Source: Rhinopomastus cyanomelas
Taxonomy: Eukaryota; Chordata; Aves; Bucerotiformes; Rhinopomastidae
NCBI GenBank assembly: GCA_013400115.1
Contig: VXBP01000231.1
Coordinates: forward strand, 186,001-250,000
DNA: 64,000 nt
Reading direction: 5' to 3'
Below, in pieces: positions 57,340 to 64,000 of the stretch (positions are counted from its first letter, which is position 1; the number at the start of each line of letters is the position of its first letter). The notes beneath the pieces are model-generated. The model worked only from the letters and a program-made list of their open reading frames with translations, was not told where the DNA came from and searched no databases. The translations under genes were made by a program, and so were the position numbers.

Positions 57340-58410
57340 CCGCCCCGTCCACAGGCAGGGGCCAGGGCGAGGGGTAATGGCGGCCCCGCAGCCCACATCG
57401 GCCAGCAGGAGGCGCTCTGCCCCTGCGCCTTCCTCCGCGGGAGACCGTGACTGTAAAGGCGGCGGCTTTAGCCAATCGGCAAGCGCGGTCTAGTTGTCTC
57501 CCGCCTCTTCACCGGTCTACTCGGCAGTTAATTGGTTGGCTCGGCTGTCACTTTGTGCCCCGACCTCCAGCCGCTCGACCCCGCCCCTTTCCCACTCCGG
57601 GGCGCAGCTGCCGCTCGGCGTTCTCCCCGCCTGCCATTGGTGGCGGCGATTAGCGGACCGACGGGGCGGAGCGCGATGATTGGCGGAGCGGCGGGGCGGG
57701 GCGCGGCGATTGGTGGAGCGGCGAGGCGGGGCGCGGTGATTGGCGGAGCGGCGGGGCGGGACGCGGCTGCCGGCCGGCTGCAGCTGCAGCAGCAGGGGCA
57801 TGGCGAGCTGCCGGCGGCTGAGCGGCGCAGGGCTGCGCGAAGTGCTGGGCCCGGCGCAGGGGTTGCTCTTTGACTGCGACGGCGTCCTGTGGGCGGGTGA
57901 GCGCGCCGTGCCCGGCGCCCCGGAGCTGTTAGAGCGGCTGCGGCGCAGCGGCAAAGCCGCCCTCTTCGTCAGCAACAACAGCCGCCGCTCCGTAGCGGAA
58001 CTGGAGCGGCGCTTCAGCCGCCTCGGCTTCCGCGGGGTCCGCGCCGAGCACGTCTTCAGCTCGGCGCTCTGCTCCGCGCTCTTCCTCCGCCAGCGCCTCC
58101 TCGGCAGCGGCAACGGCGGCGGCAGCGGGAGCGGCGGCGGCCGCGTCTTCGTGCTGGGCGGCGAGGGGCTGCGGGGCGAGGTGCGCGACGCCGGGCTGCG
58201 CCTGGCGGGGGAGGGCGAACCGACCTCCCCCGGCGCCGCCGATCCGGTGCGCGCAGTCCTGGTGGGCTACGACGACCAGTTCACCTTCGCCAAGCTGGCG
58301 CAGGCCTGCGGCTACCTGCGCGACCCGCAGTGCCTCCTGGTGGCCACCGACCCTGACCCCTGGCACCCGCTCAGCGACGGCAAGCGCACCCCTGGTGAGC
58401 CCCGGCCGCG
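57340..58410 (+). promoter_or_regulatory. PDXP: PDXP CpG island and CCAAT/GC-box promoter
   Basis: Very CpG-dense, covering the promoter and all of PDXP exon 1. CCAAT boxes in either orientation occur near 57473, 57531 and 57636, and again in the tandem array at 57648-57767. GC boxes (GGGCGGGG) alternate with them. No TATA box is seen. This predicts strong, broad NF-Y/Sp1-type transcription; the factors are inferred from consensus sites. Confidence 0.75.
57648..57767 (+). repeat. 30-bp tandem repeat, 4 copies, each with CCAAT and GC box
   Basis: Units start at 57648, 57678, 57708 and 57738 and are exactly 30 bp each. The consensus begins GATTGGCGGAGCGGC and ends GGGGCGGGGCGCGG plus a variable base. 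Units 2-4 contain an inverted CCAAT box (ATTGG); unit 1 has ATTAG. The array ends 32 bases before the PDXP ATG. Confidence 0.95.
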
Positions 58411-58902
58411 ATGGGCGGGTGCGGGGTCCGGTGGAGTTCGCCTCACGCCTCCCTGACCGCGCCTGAAGCCCCCCCTGACATAACCCCCTGCCCGGCGCGG
58501 GGCATCGGGTGTGGGGATGCCCGCAGCCCCTCAGCCCGTGGCTACTTCATTTACTTTCTTTCTCGCCCCTCTGCAGGGACTGGCAGCCTCACAGCGGCGG
58601 TGGAAACCGCTTCGGGCCGCAAGGCGCTGGTGGTGGGGAAGCCGAACACGTACATGTTCGATTGCATCGTGGAGCGTTTTGGCGTTGACCCGTCCCGCAC
58701 CCTCATGGTGGGAGACCGCCTGGAAACGGATATCCTCTTCGGCAAGAACTGCGGCCTCTCCACCATCCTCACCCTGACGGGGGTCTCCCGCCTGGAAGAG
58801 GCGCAGGCCTACATGGCCAGCGACAGCGCTGCTGCCAAGGATCTGGTGCCCAATTACTATGTGGACAGCATTGCAGACTTGATACCGGGCTTGGATGAGT
58901 AG
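57800..58902 (+). CDS. PDXP: Pyridoxal phosphate phosphatase / chronophin
   Basis: HAD-family Mg-dependent phosphatase that hydrolyses pyridoxal 5'-phosphate and dephosphorylates cofilin on its inhibitory N-terminal serine. Two exons, 57800-58394 and 58577-58902 (phase 1; CCTG/GTGAGC, CTCTGCAG/GG), give 306 aa (human 296). Motif I is FDCDGVL with the nucleophile and acid/base aspartates at D25 and D27, the same numbering as human. Motif II is VSNNS at 57-61, and motif IV is VGDRLETDILF. ATDPDPWHPLSDG and LTGVSRLEEAQAY are also conserved. A Gly/Ser-rich segment coded by GGC/AGC repeats (about 108-114) explains much of the extra length. The ATG has G at -3 and G at +4; the frame stays open upstream through the GC-rich repeats, but that extension looks like repeat translation and human starts at the equivalent Met. 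Confidence 0.97.
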
Positions 58903-59889
58903 CAGGCTGCACGTGTGAGGGCAGAGGGGTCAGGCGCCCGATCCCAGATCTCCATCTGTTCCCATTTCTCTCTCCCTGCCCTATTCCCTCAAACCCTGGT
59001 TTCTTCACATTCCAACGCCCTCCTTTGGGGGTTAAAGGGTGGTGGGTCAGCAAGAAGGAGCAGGGTTCAAGTTGTCTCCTTTCTGCAGTTGGCTATCCAT
59101 GATGGACAAAGATCTCTCCCTCATGTGCCAGCATCTCTGGGAGAGAGCTGGAGGCCTTGAAGCTGACAGAGGGGTCATATCAGTCTGTGTGGCCTCTCCC
59201 CCTGCAGGGATTAGGGACTGGCTGTCTTACTATTTTTCTCCTAGATAACCAGTGGCGGCCTTTTACTGCTGTCCCTTCACTAAAAACGTGTGAGCTGCAA
59301 CCCTGCAGTACTCATGGTAACCCTCTCCTTACCAAGAGGACAGGTTGGTGTCACCAGGGTGTGTGGAAGGAGCCTGATGGCGCTCTGGAGTGATGAGTGA
59401 GAGCATCTGCATCCCACAAGTGAAAGGGAGCATTGCCTCATCTCTTCTCTCCCTGGTCCTTAGGAGTGTTTTCCTCCCCACCCTCTGTCCCAACTCTGTG
59501 CCAGTGTTGATCTGAAGGACTAGAGGAAGGGAGAGGACTGGTTTGAAGGGTTTTTTTGTGCCAAGCAGACAAGCTGTGACTGCGCACAGCAGGTCTGCAG
59601 TTGTACCTTGCTTTCAAGCAAGAGGCTTGTGAAGGAGAGAGGGCTCCTAGACCACGGCAGCACAGCAGTAGTGAACTGTACAGCTCCCCATGGTACCACT
59701 TCCTCAGTTGGGTTTTGCCGTAGCGTGGTGAGAGAAAAGGGCTGATGGGGGTCTGTGCTCCAGCTGATAGTGTGCAGGTGAGATGGTGGTGGTGGTGTTG
59801 CTGCTGTGAATGTGTCACAGCCCTCAAAATCATTCCTTGCTGCTTTGTACGGTTGGTTTTTTTTAATTTATTGATTTTATGTATCAAAC

Positions 59890-59898
59890 TTATTTATT
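59890..59898 (+). promoter_or_regulatory. AU-rich element nonamer in PDXP 3' UTR
   Basis: TTATTTATT matches the UUAUUUAUU destabilising nonamer and sits in a local A/T-rich stretch (59850-59930) with another ATTTA close by. Confidence 0.5.
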
Positions 59899-60024
59899 GT
59901 TTGGATATTGTATTATTTGTATAAACTATGCTGACTGGTTGCACCAAGGGGACAGGAGGCAGTGCCTTTGGGCCACCCTCACTGTCTGTGTCCCATGTTG
60001 ATGTTCTTACACTCACCGTGTCTC

Positions 60025-60037
60025 TGTATATAATAAA
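60025..60037 (+). terminator. PDXP: PDXP polyadenylation signal overlapping a Pumilio-type element
   Basis: AATAAA at 60032-60037 is followed by a GTGTGAG element. TGTATATA (60025-60032), a match to UGUANAUA, overlaps its first base. Confidence 0.85.
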
Positions 60038-60055
60038 GTGTGAGCGTAGGCTGGA

Positions 60056-61759
60056 AATGGCCTCCTCTTTTCTTGTGTGATCCCATCAAGGTGAACGTGG
60101 CCTAGGTGTCTTTAAGCCCTTGAAGATGAGGACATGGCAAGACCCTTCCTCACTCAACAGGGTGCTGCTGGGTGGACAACCTTGTGTGGACTGTATTTTG
60201 GAGCTCCTGTTTGCTGCTGTCTCTTGCTGGCGTCTCAGAACTAGAGGTGAGGGTGGAGGTGGCAGCTGTGGATCGAGTGTGAGGTTCAGCTGGGTGATCT
60301 CTGCCCTTTGCATTTTACAGTGTGGGTGATAACTGGGGAAAGGGGACTTTGATTGCTCATGAAGTCTGCCTGCTGTGTTGGATGGACCCCAGTGTGGCCC
60401 CGTGCAGTGGTGCCCAGCTCTGCTGGGTAGGGGTGGGGTGCCAGCTCTGTCACCCATGTGTAGCTTGCAGAGAGCGATGAGAAGTGCCCAGGTGAGGTGT
60501 TGCTGTAAGGGTTCTCCATCATGCTAAGCTTTCAGTGAAGGGAGGGTGGGTATTACCGTACCCCTAGAGGTGACCTTCACCTGGCTATGGCTTGCCACGT
60601 CGGGAGTCTGCTCCCTGGCTCTGGTCCCAACCAGAAGGGAGAAAAGAAACCGGGGCAAGTTTGAAATTTCACGTGTGCTTTGCCTCCCTCCTTGTATGGG
60701 AGCCAAATCCTTCCCTTTGAGAGCCAGACCCCATTAAATGCTCTTGATGGTAACCAAGCATCACATCTCCCACTAGAGAGATCAGCTGCTCAGCTCAATA
60801 ACTGATCCCCGTGTAAATTAGTGATGTGTCAGCTCATGTGACAGAGCTACAGACAATTTACCGGCACTGGGATCATTCCAGGTGCTGAGAGTCCTTTTTT
60901 GTTTTCCAATAAACTTAGGAAACAGCTCTCTGAAATAAAAAGACAATCCAGAGTGATTGCCTGTTGCCTTAATCAGTCCCACTTGTATGTGTCTGCCTCT
61001 CCCTTTTGTCAGTCCTGTCTCCCAGGGGAACTGGTGCTCCCTTAATGAGCTCCTGACCGACGCTTGCATCACCAAGCAGAGCAAAACCAAGACCTAATGT
61101 GCATGCCAACTCCATCTGCCTCACCAGAGATGCCCAGAGCCTGATTCAATTTTGAGAGCTCAGTTCTTGCATCAGGCTGAAACCTGGAGAGCTGCTGCTG
61201 TGACTTGGGGCCACAGCTGGAAATGCTCAGTGTGGCTGCAAACTGCACGGACTGAGCTGGGGGGTGTGTGTAGGGGGAGGATGTTGCACAGCAAAAGCAT
61301 CCCCAGGAGATGCCACCTGATTTTCTAGGGTGTTTTGAGGGTCACTGCTTGGCGTGTTCTCTGACTTGTTTGTCCTTTACAGCTCTCCTAGCCACCAGGT
61401 TGAAGGCTGTGGTCTCCCAGGTTGGCACAACAGGGAACAGAAGGGAATCCAGTAGTTAACACAGGCATCGCAGCCTGAGGTTGGGCCCTCTCCAATGTGA
61501 CTTTGGAGTTTGTCCTTTGGATCCCAAATGGCAAGCTTGCAAAGCAGGTTCTCTTTTTCACATGGCTGCTGCTGGAAACAGAGCTCAGCAGAGGCAACAG
61601 CTGATCTCTATCTCTTTTGACCATGTAACTGCTTTGATCTGGTGCATCTCTCCCTGAAGGCTCTGCTATGAAGCTGAGGTGGACTTGGAGCCCAAGGAGA
61701 ATAGGTTTTACTCAGCCTTCTTCCTTTGGTTCTTCTTGTAGCTGAGGGCAACAGGGAGG
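60056..61759. other. PDXP downstream flank, no supported gene
   Basis: No recognised exon. A + strand AATAAA near 60908 has no associated coding sequence. In human the next gene on this side is LGALS1, but no galectin exon could be found on either strand up to the window end. Confidence 0.5.
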
Positions 61760-62052
61760 GATGGGCTCTTCTCAGTGTCATCTAGTGATAGGACAAGGGG
61801 CAATGGGTGTAAGCTGGATCATAGGTGGTTCCACATCAACATGAGAAGGAACTTCTTCCCAGTGAGGGTGACAGAGCACTGGAAGGGCCTGCCCAAGGGG
61901 GTTGTGGAGTCATCTTCTCTGGAGACGTTTAAAACCTTCCTGGACACGTTCCTGTGTGACTTGATCTAGGTGATCCTGTGTGGCAGTGGGATTGGACTAG
62001 ATGATCTTTTGAGGTCCTCTTCCAACCCCTAATGTTCTCTGTGATTTTGTCT
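61760..62052 (+). mobile_element. CR1 LINE, 5'-truncated 3' end
   Basis: Sense orientation. It begins near CTTCTCAGTGTCATCTAGTG, carries the FHINMRRNFFPVRVTEHW remnant, and ends CCCTAATGTTCTCTGTGATT. Confidence 0.92.
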
Positions 62053-62567
62053 CTTCTAATGCTTCTCCTCCCTAGCAATGGAAGCAAAGGACAAATGCTG
62101 CCTCTAGCCACAGGACTACTCTTGCTTTGAATGGGAGCAGCACTGTAGAGGTCTACTGGGCCTGCTGGGCACTGGTTTCATACAGCTTCCTTCTGCTGCA
62201 GTTGCTCCTGGACATAAAGAGGGTGTGTGTAAGGAGATTTTAAACTAGACTGGAAGGGTCCCTGCAGGATGGTGAGATCTCCTGAGTCCTTCAGACATCT
62301 ATTCAACCACTGACATGAAGGTGTCTGTGATCCTCATGAGGCTCAAGCCTCGGCTCCCTCCGGGGTGGGTGGTCCAGAGCACGTCTGCTGTTGAAAGTTG
62401 TGTAAGTGATGGGTCCTGTCTGGGCAGGCTGATACCTTCTTGTCTAGAAGCAGTTTATCTCCTCAGGTTGAGTGCTCAAGCAAGCAGTGGAGCTGCCAGG
62501 GAGCTCAGGCACGAGAGGGCAGAGTGAACAGGCAGCGCGGCTCGGTGCAGCGTTGTCAGGCAGGGTG

Positions 62568-62573
62568 TTTATT
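62568..62573 (-). terminator. Candidate polyadenylation signal on minus strand
   Basis: AATAAA on the minus strand lies about 120 bases after the stop codon of the candidate terminal exon at 62691-63040, a normal position for a short 3' UTR. Confidence 0.4.
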
Positions 62574-62690
62574 GTCTTGCCCTCCGAAAACTGCATCGTC
62601 CGTTCCTGCTGTGCAACAGAGACAACACGAAGGCGGGTGGCAGTCAATCTGCTACCCCAGGAACCTCACATCCTTCGTCTGTAAGTGTGG

Positions 62691-63040
62691 TTACTGTGGC
62701 AACCGCTGGCTGGTGATGTAAGTGGCAACCTGCCGAGCATCGTCTGCTGTGGGCAAAGCACTGGGAGAGGACAGTGCTTCTCTGCCTGAGGCAGAGGCAA
62801 CTTCATCTGGCCTCTGAGAGTCCAGCCATCTCGAAGTACAGATGGGTGGTGGAGGCAGAGAGCTGTGAGAAGCCTTTAAGAGCTCTCGGGAGCTCTTGCT
62901 GTCTTGGGCAATGTGCAAAAGGGTTGGATCTGTGACTAGATGAGTCTGCTTCCATGGCAAACTATCCCTTGAACCAGAGTGCCCTGAGCTGTTCTGTTCC
63001 TGTCTCTGGGTGCTGCATTTGCGATTTGATGGTACGTAAC
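62691..63040 (-). CDS. Candidate terminal exon of an unidentified minus-strand gene
   Basis: I do not recognise the product. On the minus strand a good acceptor (ACTGCTTCCAG/GTTACG at 63041/63040) opens 115 codons ending at a TAA at 62693-62691, with AATAAA about 120 bases later. The peptide is hydrophilic and Ser/Gln-rich, as in a disordered C-terminus, with PWKQTHLVTDPTLLHIAQ, a Pro run (SLPPPPIC) and the end ADDARQVATYITSQRLPQ. The same frame is also open upstream from 63267 to 63087 (LIPETWEHDAEHFGLGDKRL, LEDRQLRAVKPEV), broken only by one TAG at 63087. So 195 codons hold a single stop: either the TAG is intronic and the upstream part a coincidence, or this is a decaying gene or retrocopy. 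Upstream exons would lie to the right. A CR1 abuts it at 63268. Confidence 0.3.
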
Positions 63041-63267
63041 CTGGAAGCAGTCTGTGTGCCCCTCCATGGCCATCTGCTGCTTTCCTCTACTGCTTTGTAA
63101 CCTCCGGCTTGACCGCTCTCAGCTGCCTATCTTCTAGGGCACTGAGCTCTGGCAACCTCTTGTCCCCTAGTCCGAAGTGTTCTGCATCATGCTCCCATGT
63201 TTCTGGGATCAGCAGATGAACTAGTGCTCCCTGTGCTCCTTCTCGAGCACATTGCTCTCTCTTGTTT

Positions 63268-63486
63268 TTCACAAAATCATGGAATGATTGAGGTTAAAAG
63301 GGACTTCTGAAGGTCATCTGGTCCATTACTGGGGTTAGGGTGCTCCCTGTGCCAGCAGCCCAGGGCTCTGCCGCTGTGCCCAGACAATTTTTTACCATCT
63401 CCAGGGATGGAGACTCCACAACTTTTCTAGGCAGCTGGGCCACTGGTCATTGACCCTCACAGTAACAATGTGCTTCCTAGTATCCA
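63268..63486 (-). mobile_element. CR1 LINE, older subfamily, antisense
   Basis: It begins ACAAAATCATGGAATGATTG and continues with AGGTCATCTGGTCCATTACT and GCAGCTGGGCCACTGGTCAT. It is more decayed than the adjoining CR1. Confidence 0.8.
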
Positions 63487-64000
63487 GAATCACAGAATCA
63501 TTAGGGATTGGAAAGGACCTCAAAAGATCCCCCAGTCCAATCCCCCTGCCACAGCAGGATCACCTACACCAAGTCACACAGGAACACATCCAGGTGGGTC
63601 TTAAACATCTCCAGTGAAGGAGACTCCACAACCACCCTGGGCAGCCTGTTCCAGTGCTCTGTCACTCTTACTGTGAAGAAGTTCCTTCTCATATTTGTAT
63701 GGAACCTCCTCTGTTCCAGCTGACGCCCATTGCTCCTTGCCTATCACTAGATGACACTGAGCAGAGCCTGGCTCCATCCTCCCGACACTCACCCTTCAAA
63801 TATTTAAAGACATTAATGAGGTCACCCCTCAGTCTCCTCTTTCCAAGCTAAAAGGACCCAGCTCCCTCAGCCTCTCCTCATCAGGGAGGTGCTCTACATC
63901 CTTCATCATCCTCCTTGCCCTGTGCTGGACTCCCTCCAGCAGCTCCACATCCCTCTTGAGCTGCGGGGCCCAGAACTGGGCACAACACTCCAGATGTGGA
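63487..64000 (-). mobile_element. CR1 LINE, younger subfamily, antisense, runs off the window
   Basis: It begins ATCACAGAATCATTAGGGAT and continues without visible break to the last base (AACACTCCAGATGTGGA). It is the longest CR1 copy in the window and covers the reverse-transcriptase C-terminal coding part in antisense. Confidence 0.93.

Larger units (their letters stand above)
58903..60055 (+). other. PDXP: PDXP 3' UTR
   Basis: About 1.15 kb to just beyond the AATAAA at 60032. The last 250 bases are A/T-rich and contain an AU-rich nonamer and a Pumilio-type element. No other gene is visible. Confidence 0.8.

Noticed and set aside
57740..57799. N-terminal extension of PDXP by 20 codons
   Set aside because: It translates the 30-bp promoter repeat. 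The Met at 57800 aligns with the human start and places the catalytic aspartates at the same numbers.
60056..64000. LGALS1 expected downstream of PDXP by human synteny
   Set aside because: No exon with the galectin HFNPRF or W-E-R motifs is present on either strand; it may lie beyond the window or elsewhere.
1..64000. CRISPR arrays, bacterial operons, tRNA or rRNA genes
   Set aside because: The window is vertebrate nuclear DNA. The regular repeats found (14 bp, 30 bp, CR1, telomeric) are not spacer-repeat arrays, and no tRNA or rRNA sequence was recognised.

Overview
The window is nuclear vertebrate DNA, almost certainly from a bird. The genes are split by GT-AG introns, the start regions of three genes are CpG-rich, and about 20 CR1 LINE 3' ends are scattered through it. 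The species cannot be determined from the sequence alone.

Five genes can be modelled exon by exon. Their order and orientation match human 22q13.1: CDC42EP1 (+, coding 11075-13322), LGALS2 (-, 18243-16236), GGA1 (+, 34219-43662), SH3BP1 (+, 47800-56846) and PDXP (+, 57800-58902). Every junction was read by hand and keeps frame, giving proteins of 414, 131, 661, 656 and 306 residues. The first ~11 kb hold no recognised coding gene. A GC-rich island at ~6.77-7.83 kb is the likely CDC42EP1 promoter and contains a perfect 14-bp x 8 tandem array. From 18.3 to 33.8 kb lies a CR1-rich intergenic block. It also holds a divergent duplicated sequence and, on the minus strand, a possible two-exon gene for a small secreted cysteine-rich peptide. 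GGA1 starts in a CpG-rich promoter with ETS-type sites. The PDXP promoter contains four 30-bp repeats carrying CCAAT and GC boxes. Beyond PDXP the 3' flank carries more CR1 and a candidate terminal exon of an unidentified minus-strand gene (63040-62691) with its own poly(A) signal.

Three of the genes act on one theme, actin control: CDC42EP1 is a Cdc42 effector, SH3BP1 is a BAR-RhoGAP for Rac/Cdc42, and PDXP (chronophin) dephosphorylates cofilin as well as pyridoxal phosphate. GGA1 is a trans-Golgi clathrin adaptor and LGALS2 a beta-galactoside-binding lectin.

Limits: untranslated first exons, transcription starts and CR1 boundaries are approximate. Three isolated N bases (2629, 22702, 23633) mark doubtful assembly.
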